A DNA stretch of 60,243 nucleotides from the NCBI GenBank assembly GCA_016219005.1, contig JACRCN010000065.1, forward strand, positions 1 through 60,243. Reading direction: 5' to 3'. The DNA is from Deltaproteobacteria bacterium. GTDB lineage: Bacteria; Desulfobacterota; Desulfobacteria; Desulfobacterales; SpSt-501. The translations under genes were made by a program, and so were the position numbers. The notes under the pieces are model-generated. The model saw only the letters and a program-made list of their open reading frames with translations. It was not told the origin of the DNA and searched no databases. This document shows, in pieces, positions 44,315-53,525 of the stretch. Within the stretch, counting starts at the first letter, position 1. Every line of letters begins with the position of its first letter.

Positions 44315-45555
44315 CTGGACCCGCGACCCCTGGACCCCTTGAATTCTTGTATGCCGGTGATAATCCACACCGGGTTCAGCGCCTCCAGTCGCGCGCTGAA
44401 GGGCATGTCCTGCCCGCGCAGCACCTGGATCTGCACGATCTCTGTGCGGAACCCCAGATGTCGGAGCGTTTCCGAGGCGGCATTCAGGTTCTTCAAAAGC
44501 ACCGTGTTCACCACCAGAATGCCGTCCGGCCGCAGGCACCGTGCCGCCGCGGTGATGATCCCTGGCAGGTCCCTGCCGCCGCCGCCGATGAATACGCGGT
44601 GGGGCCGGGGCAGACCCGCCAGGCCCTCGGGCAACGCCGCCTGCACCGCCCTGAGGTTTTCCACGCCGAAGCGTTTGGCATTGGCTTTGATCTGTTCGAC
44701 CCGCCGCGGGTCTTTTTCGACGGCGAGGATTTTGCCCGCGGTGATGAACAGTGCTGCCTCGACCGCTACCGAGCCGCTTCCCGCGCCCAGGTCCCACAGC
44801 GTTTGCCGGGGGCAAAGCCTGAGCTTGGAGAGTGTCACCGCCCGGACCTCCGCCTTGGTGATGAGGCCTTTTTCGTGTTCGAACCACGCATCCGGCGCGC
44901 CCAGCAAAAGCGGTCTTTTGCGGTCCGGGCTGTCATGGCGGCGTTTGAGCACCACGATGTTGGGCTCCTGAAATTTCATGGACGCGGCGCGCCGCAGTTC
45001 ATGCCAACCCACCCGTTCGGCGGCCGTCCCCAGGGCCTCGAGCACGCACATCCGAAACGGGCCGAGGTCATGTTCCAGCAGCAGGCGGGCGACACCGGCA
45101 GGGTCGTGACCGGGGTCGGTCAGAACTGCCAGCGTGTCCTCGCTGCGCAGCAGTTCGAGCAGAACGCTTTGGTTCCGCTTTCCGTGCAGGCTGACGACCC
45201 GGGCCTCCTGCCAGGGTTGGCCGATCCGCGCGAAGGCCGCGGCAACTGACGATACATTCGGGTGAAACACCACCCGCTCCGGGCCGAAGGCCTCTGCCAG
45301 TTTCGCGCCGATGCCGAAAAACAGGGGATCGCCTGAAGCCAGGACCACGATCGACCGCCGTGCCATCCGACGTCGGATGTAAGCGATCACGGCACCCACA
45401 TCCTTGCCGATAACTTCCTTTTCGGCGGGTGAGTCCGAAAACAACGCGAGCAGGCGTTTGCCCCCGATCAGAACATCGGCGCGTGCGATGATGTCACGGT
45501 GATGCGCGGTCAGGTCCTGGGCGCCGAGACCCATGCCGACAACCTGTATCTTCAT
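44311..45555 (-). CDS. cbiET: Precorrin-6Y C5,15-methyltransferase, CbiE-CbiT fusion
   Basis: A 414-residue fusion. The N-terminal CbiE part (MKIQVVGMGLGAQDLT, VVLASGDPLFFGIGAKL) methylates C5. The C-terminal CbiT part (KAEVRAVTLSKLRLCP, LWDLGAGSGSVAVEAAL) methylates C15 and decarboxylates. The same fusion is called CobL in aerobes. ATG 45555 is the family start; an in-frame ATG 12 codons earlier is less likely. Confidence 0.94.
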   Translation of the reverse strand: MKIQVVGMGLGAQDLTAHHRDIIARADVLIGGKRLLALFSDSPAEKEVIGKDVGAVIAYIRRRMARRSIVVLASGDPLFFGIGAKLAEAFGPERVVFHPNVSSVAAAFARIGQPWQEARVVSLHGKRNQSVLLELLRSEDTLAVLTDPGHDPAGVARLLLEHDLGPFRMCVLEALGTAAERVGWHELRRAASMKFQEPNIVVLKRRHDSPDRKRPLLLGAPDAWFEHEKGLITKAEVRAVTLSKLRLCPRQTLWDLGAGSGSVAVEAALFITAGKILAVEKDPRRVEQIKANAKRFGVENLRAVQAALPEGLAGLPRPHRVFIGGGGRDLPGIITAAARCLRPDGILVVNTVLLKNLNAASETLRHLGFRTEIVQIQVLRGQDMPFSARLEALNPVWIITGIQEFKGSRGRGSR

Positions 45556-45596
45556 TCCTGCACCGAGTCTATTGTTGGTGGCCGCGTGCATGCATT

Positions 45597-46742
45597 TTAA
45601 GACGCGTGGTGCCTTTCCAAGTGATCCAAAGGCCTTCCTGTCTTATTCTCAGAATCAAATACCACCTTTCCCTCATAATCAAAAATAACGTTTTGAATCT
45701 TCAACCCCGGTGCTGAGAACGAGAACGCCGCCGCCAGGATGCGCTTGCCGACAGCGGCGATGACCTCCGGGTGTTCGGGCCAAAGAAGCCCAAACGCTTC
45801 CCTGGCCGTGTTGGCAGCACGGATCTTTTGCGCCAGTGCCCCATCGCCGGTGATCTCGCGCGTCCACCCGGAAAGGCTGTCCAGAACGAGCTCCGAGCGG
45901 GACGCATGCGTGTTCGGCATTGCCTGAGCCATCTTGAGGGCCTTGCCGAAGAAGACCGCCAAGGTTACGGTTTCAAGGCCCCTGACGATGGAAAGCTCGA
46001 GTGCCTGCCGAAAAAAATCGCCGATTTGCACGAAGGCTTCCTCCGGCAGATCGGGCCAGGCTTTCTGGGCGAAGCGCTCGCTGCGCCGGCCGGTGGTGAG
46101 AATCGCGCGGCGGCAGCCGGCGGCCCGGGCCACGGAGAGCGCGGAATCGATCGTCGCCGTGAAGGCGGCGTGGGACAGTGGTCGCACGATGCCGGTGGTG
46201 CCCAGAATGGAAATGCCGCCGATGATGCCGAGCCGCGCATTCAGGGTCTTGCGCGCGATTTCCACCCCCTGGGGTACGAAGATTTCGACCGTCACCGCAT
46301 GCTGACCCGGATGCGCGGACAAGGCTTCACGGACCGCCTGGGTGATCATTCGCCGCGGCCCGGGATTGATGGCCGGCTCCCCCGGCGGCAGCTCGAGCCC
46401 CGGCTTGGTGATCCGGCCGACGCCCTCGCCGCCGGTGATTGCCACTGCTGCCGGCAGCCCCCCCGACTCCGCAGTGGGGCGCAGGCCGATGAGCGCGCCG
46501 ACCTCGGCACCGTGGGTGACATCCGGGTCGTCGCCCGCGTCCTTGATGACCGTGCAGGCGGCAGTCTCTGCGTTGATCCGGCGGCAGGCGTGCACCGCAA
46601 TCGATATGCGGTCGCCGGTGAGCAACTCGACCGAAACTTCCTGAGGCGGTTTGCCCTTCAGGATGGCGAGGACAGCCGCCTTGGCCGCGGCGGCCGCGGC
46701 GGTGCCGGTGGTGAAGCCCGTTCGAAGTCTTCTTTTAGACAT
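45597..46742 (-). CDS. cbiD: Cobalt-precorrin-5B C1-methyltransferase CbiD
   Basis: A 381-residue methyltransferase of the anaerobic pathway. LRTGFTTGTAAAAAAKAA is the characteristic N-terminus. IKDAGDDPDVTHGAEV, INPGPRRMI and GISILGTTGIVRPLSH follow. ATG 46742 has AAAGAG 5 nt upstream. Presence of cbiD with cbiG marks the oxygen-independent route. Confidence 0.95.
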   Translation of the reverse strand: MSKRRLRTGFTTGTAAAAAAKAAVLAILKGKPPQEVSVELLTGDRISIAVHACRRINAETAACTVIKDAGDDPDVTHGAEVGALIGLRPTAESGGLPAAVAITGGEGVGRITKPGLELPPGEPAINPGPRRMITQAVREALSAHPGQHAVTVEIFVPQGVEIARKTLNARLGIIGGISILGTTGIVRPLSHAAFTATIDSALSVARAAGCRRAILTTGRRSERFAQKAWPDLPEEAFVQIGDFFRQALELSIVRGLETVTLAVFFGKALKMAQAMPNTHASRSELVLDSLSGWTREITGDGALAQKIRAANTAREAFGLLWPEHPEVIAAVGKRILAAAFSFSAPGLKIQNVIFDYEGKVVFDSENKTGRPLDHLERHHAS

Positions 46743-46751
46743 AAACACTCT

Positions 46752-47807
46752 TTACGTGACGACGTAATAAAACACTCCTACGACGATGATGCTGAGCACA
46801 CGCAACAACTGCCCCAGAAGCAACAGTTCGACCCCCATCCGCGGCGAGTAGATCCCCATGTAGTGCGGCAGTTGATGGCGCAAGGCGCGGACCGGAAACG
46901 CCAGAACGTTGCCGGCCAGAAGCGCGAGCACGGTCTGTTTGACGTTCAAAATCCCCGCGGTCATGAAGGCGCCGGCGGCTGCGAAGCCCGAGGTGAACTC
47001 GGCCACGAAGCTCAACACCACCACCGACAGGGCCTCCACCGGGATGAATGCGTTCACCACGACATCCGCGAGCAAGTCCTGGGCCAGCCGGAACAGCCCG
47101 AGATGGTTGAGGACAAACACCGCCGTGTAAATCGGCACGACATAAATGCCGATCCGCAGCAGCCTTCCGGGCAGGCGCTCCCGGACCGCGTTCCAGACCT
47201 CTTTGAGCCGCGCCGCCGCGGGGGCGGCATGTCGTTCAGAGGACGGCGGCTGCCCCGCAGGCTCCGGCGGCAGCCGCAGGCGGGCATACACAAGGAGCAG
47301 GGTCGTTCTCAGGACGGCCCCTGCAAACGTCAACACGAAGTAAAGCAGGCCCGCCGTTCCGGTCATGGCGATGACCGTGAAAAACGTGGTCGGCAGGTGC
47401 AGAAAAAAGGCCGGGAACTGGTTGACGAAATTCGCGAGATAGAGCTGCGCACGGGTGATCTTGGCACCCTGGTAGAAGTCCCACAGCATGGCGTTCGATG
47501 CCACCCCGGAAGCAAACGCTGCCGTGAACGCAGCACCGCAGCGGTCCCCGAGGCGACTGAACCGGAAGAGCGGCCGCGCCAGGACAGCCAGGCGGCGGGT
47601 CCAGCCGGTGGCCTCGATCACTTGTCCGACGAGCAGCCCGACCCCGATGGTCAGCATCAGCTGAGCCAGGGGCCAGAGCAGGCGCTCGACGAGCAGCCGG
47701 CTGCTCGCGTCCTCGATGGAGTGCCACCCGACGAGCAGCCCGGCCGCCGAGGCGGCCAGGGAAATCAGCAGCGGCCGGACAGCGGGCTTATTCCGATGCC
47801 GGCTCAT
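46752..47807 (-). CDS. Gate/nucleoside-recognition domain membrane protein in the B12 operon
   Basis: 351 residues with eight or so hydrophobic segments and two Gate-type halves: QLMLTIGVGLLVGQVIEATG, SGVASNAMLWDFYQGAKIT and later FVAEFTSGFAAAGAFMTAG. Similar proteins are annotated as nucleoside recognition or spore maturation proteins without known function. Its start overlaps cbiL by 20 nt and cbiD follows after 9 nt, so it is a true operon member. A role in cobalt or corrinoid movement is inferred only from context. Confidence 0.8.
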   Translation of the reverse strand: MSRHRNKPAVRPLLISLAASAAGLLVGWHSIEDASSRLLVERLLWPLAQLMLTIGVGLLVGQVIEATGWTRRLAVLARPLFRFSRLGDRCGAAFTAAFASGVASNAMLWDFYQGAKITRAQLYLANFVNQFPAFFLHLPTTFFTVIAMTGTAGLLYFVLTFAGAVLRTTLLLVYARLRLPPEPAGQPPSSERHAAPAAARLKEVWNAVRERLPGRLLRIGIYVVPIYTAVFVLNHLGLFRLAQDLLADVVVNAFIPVEALSVVVLSFVAEFTSGFAAAGAFMTAGILNVKQTVLALLAGNVLAFPVRALRHQLPHYMGIYSPRMGVELLLLGQLLRVLSIIVVGVFYYVVT

Positions 47808-48525
47808 GATTCGCGTCCTGCCGAGCGATGATGAGGGTCCAGTAATCCGGTTCCTGGCGGCACAGCGCTTCGATGTCCACGACAACCTCTTCATTCGGCT
47901 GGCCGCAATTTTTCACCGCGGCGCAATGCGGGTACAGGCCGGACTCCTCTATGGCGGCGCAGATGTCTTTCAGGTTGCGATAGGCCTTGAGGAAGACCAC
48001 GGTTTCGGGTTTCTGGGAAAGGGACCTGAGGCGGCCTCCGCCGGTAGCTCCCGAGACGACCATGAGCGAGCCTTCGCCCTCGACGAGCGGCGTGTTCAGG
48101 CGAGAGGCCGCCGCTTGGTAGGACGTGATGCCCGGCACCGTCTGCACGTCGATGTGCGGTGCCTCGGCCTGCACGCGTTTCATCAGGTAGCCGAAGGTAG
48201 AGTAGGTCAGGGAATCCCCCAGGGTCAGAAAGGCGGCGTCGCGCCCGGATTCGAGCACGGCCACGATGCGGCGGGCGTTGGCCTCCCAGGCCCGGCGGGT
48301 CGCGGACCGGTCCCGGGTCATGGGAAAGTGCAGCAGCTCCACGGGGGTGGCCTCTGGGATGTGGGGCCGGGCGATGCTCAGGGCCAGGCTGTGCGGGTTC
48401 CGGGTGGATGCGGCCGCAAACACCACGTCAACCCGGTTCAGGATTTTGACGGCCTTGAGGGTGATCAGGTCCGGGTCCCCGGGCCCGACGCCGATGCCGT
48501 ATAAGGTTCCGGTAGGCTGTTTCAT
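47788..48525 (-). CDS. cbiL: Cobalt-precorrin-2 C20-methyltransferase (CbiL/CobI)
   Basis: A 245-residue SAM-dependent methyltransferase. TLYGIGVGPGDPDLITLKAV (residues 6-25), ELLHFPMTRD, FLTLGDSLTYSTFGYLM and VQTVPGITSYQAAASR are all family segments. AGGTGGA precedes ATG 48525. A 133-nt gap to cbiC holds short TTTCAGG repeats and no gene. Confidence 0.95.
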   Translation of the reverse strand: MKQPTGTLYGIGVGPGDPDLITLKAVKILNRVDVVFAAASTRNPHSLALSIARPHIPEATPVELLHFPMTRDRSATRRAWEANARRIVAVLESGRDAAFLTLGDSLTYSTFGYLMKRVQAEAPHIDVQTVPGITSYQAAASRLNTPLVEGEGSLMVVSGATGGGRLRSLSQKPETVVFLKAYRNLKDICAAIEESGLYPHCAAVKNCGQPNEEVVVDIEALCRQEPDYWTLIIARQDANHEPASE

Positions 48526-48658
48526 TGATTCCACCTGCAGTTATTTTTTTCGGGTATAGGCTGCTTCTTCAATTGAGCTTGAAGCTCGAAGGGTAAAAAA
48601 CCACGTGATCCCACCCATTGCTCGAATCACCATGAACGCGTTTTTGAAGTTCTTCCTT

Positions 48659-49294
48659 TCAGGTTTCAGGTTTCAGCTTCGAGCTCGGCTGCGCCAGCAG
48701 CAGCAGGGCGTTCACCACCGCTGCGGCCACGGTCGATCCGCCTTTGCGGCCTGTGTTGGTGATGTGGGGGTGGTCCAGTTCCGCCAGGGCGGCCTTGGAT
48801 TCGGCGGCGTTCACAAAGCCGACCGGCAGGCCGACGATCAGCGCCGGCCGGATCTGATTCAGCCGCACCCGCTCGATCAGACGCAGCAACGCCGTCGGCG
48901 CGTTGCCGACGACATAGATGCCGTCCTGCATTTCGGCTGCGGCGGCATCCACGGCAGCCTCGGCCCGGGTGCCGCCCGTTGCGAGTGCGGCGGCGTGGGT
49001 TTCCCCGTCGTCCATGAAGCATTTCACCGCGACCCCGAAGCGCTTCAGTTCCGGCTTGCGGATCCCGGCGCGGGCCATGTGGGTGTCGGTGATGATGGTC
49101 CGGCCGCTGCGGATGGCCGCCATCCCCGCCGCGATGGCGTTTGGGTGAAATCGGACCGTCCGCAGGTAGTCGAAGTCGGCCGAGGTGTGGATCATGCGGC
49201 GGACCACCCGCCACTCCTCGGGGCCGAAGCCATGCGGGCCGGCTTCCCGGTCGATGATCCGAAAGCTCTCGGCCTCGATGTCCTCAGGTTTCAT
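48659..49294 (-). CDS. cbiC: Cobalt-precorrin-8 methylmutase (CbiC/CobH)
   Basis: A 211-residue enzyme moving the methyl from C11 to C12 to give cobyrinate. ESFRIIDREAG, RMIHTSADFDY with the catalytic His (about residue 36), ITDTHMARAGI and GNAPTALLRL are present. The last residues (SSKLKPET) come from a short repeat (AAACCTGAAACCTGA) and are likely not conserved. Confidence 0.95.
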   Translation of the reverse strand: MKPEDIEAESFRIIDREAGPHGFGPEEWRVVRRMIHTSADFDYLRTVRFHPNAIAAGMAAIRSGRTIITDTHMARAGIRKPELKRFGVAVKCFMDDGETHAAALATGGTRAEAAVDAAAAEMQDGIYVVGNAPTALLRLIERVRLNQIRPALIVGLPVGFVNAAESKAALAELDHPHITNTGRKGGSTVAAAVVNALLLLAQPSSKLKPET

Positions 49295-49300
49295 GATGTT

Positions 49301-50680
49301 TTAGTTCCTTTCAGCGCGAAAGGCGCGGCAGCTGTCGACAAAAGACTGCGCGGCCCGGGGCGCGCTTCCGAAATGCAGATGGATGTAGCTTCCCAGGGTG
49401 CGCCGGATCACGTAACCTTCCGCGGGCCTTCGCATCCCCGCGCGGTCGGCGATGTGGTAGGCCGTCGCCGGCGGGTCTGCGGAATCTACGAGCTCCGAAT
49501 AGTGAAACTCGTGCCCCCGGATGCTCAGGCCCTGTTCCCCGATGATCGTGTCACGGCTCAGCCGGATCTCGCGGTACCCGAGCGCCTTCAGCCGGGGCAG
49601 CATGCGGGTTGCAAGCGGAAAACAGCCCGCCATCGGATAGCTGCGCCCGTGCAGGTCCTGCAGATCGGCACAGAGAACCATGAACCCACCGCACTCGGCA
49701 TAGATCGGCATTCCTGCTGCACTCTGCTCCCGAATCCGGCCGAGCATCCGGTGATTGTTGGAAAGCCTCTCCGCGAAAAGCTCCGGGTATCCGCCCCCGA
49801 AATACAAACCGTCCAGGCCCGGCGGCAGATCGTCGTCGTGCAGGGGCGAAAAAAAAATCACCTGGACCCCGTGCTTTTCCAGGAGCTCGAGGTTGTCCGG
49901 GTAGTAGAAACAAAAAGCGCTATCGCGGGCGACACCGATTTTCTCCCGGCCCGTTGTGACCGCGGGCGACCGCCCGCCCGGCCCCGGCTCCGAATCGACT
50001 TCAGGCAGCCCGGCGATCAGCGCCTCGATGTCCAGGTCCCCCTCGACCAGATCCGCCAGCCGTTGAACCTGGCGATCGTCCAGGGGATAATCCTCGCGGG
50101 TCACCAGGCCGAGGTGCCGTTCCGGGATGCAGACGGCCTCCTCGCGCAGCAGCCCGCCCAGGCAGGGCATGCGGACGGATCCCGGCAAGGCCTCCTGCAG
50201 CATGGCGAGGTGCCGCCGGCTGCCGAGGTTGTTGAAAACCACCCCGGCGAAGCGCAGCTGCGGGTCGAAGTTCTCGAAGCCCATGACGAGAGCCGCTGCG
50301 CTGCGCGCCATGCTGCGGGCGTCGACCACCAGCACCACCGGCAGCCCTATCCATTTGGCCATCTGGGCGGTCGAACCGGCCTCGGTTTTACCGTCGTAGC
50401 CGTCGAAAAGCCCCATCACGCCCTCGACCACGGCGATGTCGGCCGTTGATGCGGCGTTCTGAAAAGTGCGCAGGTTATATTCGCGCGGCAGCATCCAGCC
50501 GTCCAGGGTGCGGCTCGCCGTGCGCGCGACCTGGAAATGGTGGCCGGGGTCGATGAAGTCGGGGCCCACCTTGAACGGCGCCACCCGCACACCGCGCCGA
50601 ACCAGGGCCGCCATCAGTCCCAGGCTGATCGTCGTCTTGCCGCACCCGCTGTGGGTCCCTGCGATGATGATACCTTTCAT
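49301..50680 (-). CDS. cbiA: Cobyrinate a,c-diamide synthase CbiA
   Basis: A 459-residue glutamine amidotransferase. GTHSGCGKTTISLGLMAAL is the P-loop, and FKVGPDFIDPGHH and VVEGVMGLFDGYDG follow. The glutaminase half has GLYFGGGYPELFAERL and IYAECGGFMVLC (nucleophile Cys), and ends with EGYVIRRTLGSYIHLHF. It overlaps btuF by 4 nt and lies 6 nt from cbiC. Confidence 0.95.
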   Translation of the reverse strand: MKGIIIAGTHSGCGKTTISLGLMAALVRRGVRVAPFKVGPDFIDPGHHFQVARTASRTLDGWMLPREYNLRTFQNAASTADIAVVEGVMGLFDGYDGKTEAGSTAQMAKWIGLPVVLVVDARSMARSAAALVMGFENFDPQLRFAGVVFNNLGSRRHLAMLQEALPGSVRMPCLGGLLREEAVCIPERHLGLVTREDYPLDDRQVQRLADLVEGDLDIEALIAGLPEVDSEPGPGGRSPAVTTGREKIGVARDSAFCFYYPDNLELLEKHGVQVIFFSPLHDDDLPPGLDGLYFGGGYPELFAERLSNNHRMLGRIREQSAAGMPIYAECGGFMVLCADLQDLHGRSYPMAGCFPLATRMLPRLKALGYREIRLSRDTIIGEQGLSIRGHEFHYSELVDSADPPATAYHIADRAGMRRPAEGYVIRRTLGSYIHLHFGSAPRAAQSFVDSCRAFRAERN

Positions 50681-51657
50681 TGTTTGGCCCTAGTGATGAT
50701 GTCACGGGCCTTTTCCGTGAAATCATCCGGGTAGAGAATTCTTCCGATCTCGAATATCCCGTCCAGAAGCCGCATGGTCGGCCGCGAGACGAGCCGTTCG
50801 TCGATGATGTAAACCTGGTTGGTCTTCACCGCCCGGATGGCGTGAAATCCGCTCTCGGCCTTGATGAGCTCCAGGGTCGGCTGATTCATGGTGCCGGACT
50901 GGGCGAGGAAGACGTCGATTTCAGAGGCGTGGGCCAGGATGCGCTCCTTGCCGTAGGCCGCGATGTTGGTGTCCCTCACGGGTGCGGCGTCCCGGGCAAC
51001 GTTCACACCCCCGGCGGCCTCGAGTGCAAACACGGCCATCGCGTCCGGCGCGAAGGTCTTCATCTTGGCGTGGATGGCTTCGAAGTAAACCCGCTTCTTC
51101 GGGCTGACGGAGGCCGTGAGCGCCCCGAGTTCGGACACCGCCGCCTTGAAGCGGGCCGCCATCGCCGCGGCCGGCTCCCGGCGGCCGGTCAGGATACCCA
51201 GGATCTGCCAGTAGACGAGCATTTCCTCGACGGTGCCCGGCTGCAGTGACACCACGGTGATGCCGCTTTTTTCCAGGCGCTGAACGAACTGGGGGTAGCC
51301 GCGGTCGATCATCGGGCGCGTCAGGACGAGGTCGGGCTTGGCCGCCAGGAACTTCTCCGGGTCGTCGTGGTAGGAGAAGACCGGTTTGCGGCCGGCCTCC
51401 GGCGGATAGTCCTCGTTCGGCGCAACCCCGATGAGGCCGTCGCCGGCGCCCAGGGAAAACAGGTTTTCGGTGTGCGCACCGTACAAAGATATGATCCGGC
51501 TGAAAGGTTTTTTCACGACGATCCGCCGGCCGGCCTGATCGACCACGACCTGCCCGTTCTCGATCCCGAAATCGGCGGCACCGGCCGCGGATAGGCTGAA
51601 GGCCCACTGAACCAGGATAAAGAGGATGGCAACGACCGCTTTGCTGTTCACTGTCAT
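50677..51657 (-). CDS. btuF: Corrinoid-type ABC transporter substrate-binding protein
   Basis: A 326-residue periplasmic protein with signal peptide (VAILFILVQWAFSLSAAGAA). RIISLYGAHTENLFSLGAGDGLIGV and LAAKPDLVLTRP are typical of the FecB/BtuF type III fold. NVARDAAPVRDTNIAAYGKE lies in the C-terminal lobe. Context between cobalamin genes and under a B12 riboswitch points to corrinoids; siderophore binding cannot be excluded from sequence alone. Confidence 0.86.
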   Translation of the reverse strand: MTVNSKAVVAILFILVQWAFSLSAAGAADFGIENGQVVVDQAGRRIVVKKPFSRIISLYGAHTENLFSLGAGDGLIGVAPNEDYPPEAGRKPVFSYHDDPEKFLAAKPDLVLTRPMIDRGYPQFVQRLEKSGITVVSLQPGTVEEMLVYWQILGILTGRREPAAAMAARFKAAVSELGALTASVSPKKRVYFEAIHAKMKTFAPDAMAVFALEAAGGVNVARDAAPVRDTNIAAYGKERILAHASEIDVFLAQSGTMNQPTLELIKAESGFHAIRAVKTNQVYIIDERLVSRPTMRLLDGIFEIGRILYPDDFTEKARDIITRAKQ

Positions 51658-51669
51658 TTTGCGCGAACC

Positions 51670-52443
51670 CTAATTCTTGTACACCACCTGCAGCGCGCCG
51701 CAGTAGTCGTCGAAATAGACCTTGGCCTCCACGTTGAACACGGACCGGAGTGTTGCCGGGGTCAGCACCTCCCGGGTGGCGCCGTGGGCGGCGATACGGC
51801 CCCGGCACATGAAGATCAGGTAATCGCAGTAGACCGCGGCCTGGTTGATGTCCTGGAACACGCCCAGGACGGTTTGGGACTCCGTCTGGACCCTGCGCGC
51901 GGCGAGACCGAGCAGGCGGATCGCATGGCTGATGTCCAAATTGGATGTGGCCTCGTCCAGAATCAACACGGGCGTGTCCTGGGCCAGGGCGCGCGCAAAC
52001 ACCACCCGCTGCCGTTCCCCGCCGCTCAGCTCGGTGATGAAGCGCCCGGCCAGGCGGTCGACATCGGCACGCTCCATGACGGTAGCGACAGTTTCCACGT
52101 CCCGGGATGAGGGTCCGCTGAACCGCGGGATGTAGGGGTACCGGCCCATCATCACCACGTCCCTCACGGTGAAAGGAAAATTGATGTAAAAGTTCTGGGG
52201 CACCAGGGCGATCTCCCGCGCCAGCTGGCGTTTCGAATAAGCGGACAGGTAATTGCCGCCGTATCGGATCCGGCCGCTCTGCGGCTGCCGGAAACGGCAC
52301 AGCAGGTCCAGCAAGGTCGTTTTCCCGCAGCCGTTGGGGCCGACGATCCCGTAAAACCGGCCGGGCGAAAGCGCGATCGACACACCCTCGAGCACCCGTT
52401 TTCCGGCAAATGCGAAGTCGACGCTTTCCAGCTCGAATGCCAT
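51670..52443 (-). CDS. btuD: Corrinoid-type ABC transporter ATPase
   Basis: 257 residues. Walker A is GPNGCGKTT (about 35-43), signature LSGGERQR, Walker B PVLILDEAT. YGGNYLSAYSKRQLAREIAL and VPQNFYINFPFTVRDVV are typical of the FecE/BtuD group. The last 30 residues (ATLRSVFNVEAKVYFDDYCG) form the usual C-terminal extension. ATG 52443 lies 2 nt after the btuC stop. Confidence 0.9.
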   Translation of the reverse strand: MAFELESVDFAFAGKRVLEGVSIALSPGRFYGIVGPNGCGKTTLLDLLCRFRQPQSGRIRYGGNYLSAYSKRQLAREIALVPQNFYINFPFTVRDVVMMGRYPYIPRFSGPSSRDVETVATVMERADVDRLAGRFITELSGGERQRVVFARALAQDTPVLILDEATSNLDISHAIRLLGLAARRVQTESQTVLGVFQDINQAAVYCDYLIFMCRGRIAAHGATREVLTPATLRSVFNVEAKVYFDDYCGALQVVYKN

Positions 52444-52445
52444 GG

Positions 52446-53519
52446 TCACCAGGCTTTCCGGGCCGCCTGCTGCCGGCGGAACACATAGCAGAAGAAAGGC
52501 CCGCCGATCAGCGCCGTGAGGACGCCGATGGGTATTTCCGTGGGAAGCACCGCCCGCGTCAGGGTGTCCGCGGCCAGCAGCAGCACGGCGCCGGAGAGCA
52601 GGCTCACCGGGATCAGCCGGCGGTTGTCCGGGCCGGTCAGCGCACGCATGATGTGGGGCACGAGCAGGCCGACGAAGCCGATGATCCCAGACACCGACAC
52701 GCAAACAGCCGCCACCAAGGAGGCCGCCGACAGCAGCACAAGGGTGACCCGGCGCGTGTCCACGCCCAGCGATGCGGCCATCTGGGGGCCGAGGGACATC
52801 AGGTTCAATTCCCGGGCGTAGAACAGGAACACCGCGAGCCCCCCTCCGATCGCGGCCAGCGCCAGGCCCGCGTCGGTCCAGGTTTTCGAGGCGAAGCTTC
52901 CCATGAGCCAGAAGATGATCACGGCCACCTGTTCGTCCGCGACATATTTGAGAAAGCTGATGCCGGCCGAGAGGATGGCCGCCACGATGATCCCGGACAG
53001 GATCAAGTTGTTGGACGAAAGCCCCCCGCTTGCCGACGACAGGTAGATGACCGCGCCCAGCGTCAGGGCGGCCCCGATGAACGCGAACAGCGGCACCGAC
53101 TGCACGCCCAGGGCGGCGATGTTCAGCAGGATGGCCAGGGCGGCGCCGAAGGCCGCACCTGCCGAAACCCCCAGCGTGTAAGGGTCGGCCAGAGGGTTGA
53201 GCAGAATCCCCTGGAACACCACCCCGCACATGGCCAGCCCCCCGCCCACCATGGCCGCCGTCAGAATGCGCGGCAGGCGCACGTCCATGACCACCACCGG
53301 CAGGATCTCGTTCATGCCGGCGATGGGGTCCGGGTTGCCGGTGAGCTTGCTCAAGATGATTTTCACGACGGCCGCCGCCGGTACCGGGATGAAACCCATG
53401 CCCGTCGAAACGACGAGCAGCCCGCACAGAAGCACGGCCAGCAGCGCCAACTGGGCCGCCGTGGCCTCCCGCAGGGCATTTTTCAAGTTGAAGCCGGTTT
53501 CCGGTTGATGTGCATGCAT
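52446..53519 (-). CDS. btuC: Corrinoid-type ABC transporter permease
   Basis: A 357-residue FecCD/BtuC permease with about ten TM helices. VMDVRLPRILTAAMVGGGLA, NPLADPYTLGVSAGAAFGA, and GIIGFVGLLVPHIMRALTGP with the coupling-helix region are clear. It ends FFCYVFRRQQ. It lies 6 nt after cbiK in the operon. Confidence 0.92.
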   Translation of the reverse strand: MHAHQPETGFNLKNALREATAAQLALLAVLLCGLLVVSTGMGFIPVPAAAVVKIILSKLTGNPDPIAGMNEILPVVVMDVRLPRILTAAMVGGGLAMCGVVFQGILLNPLADPYTLGVSAGAAFGAALAILLNIAALGVQSVPLFAFIGAALTLGAVIYLSSASGGLSSNNLILSGIIVAAILSAGISFLKYVADEQVAVIIFWLMGSFASKTWTDAGLALAAIGGGLAVFLFYARELNLMSLGPQMAASLGVDTRRVTLVLLSAASLVAAVCVSVSGIIGFVGLLVPHIMRALTGPDNRRLIPVSLLSGAVLLLAADTLTRAVLPTEIPIGVLTALIGGPFFCYVFRRQQAARKAW

Positions 53520-53525
53520 GGTGGC

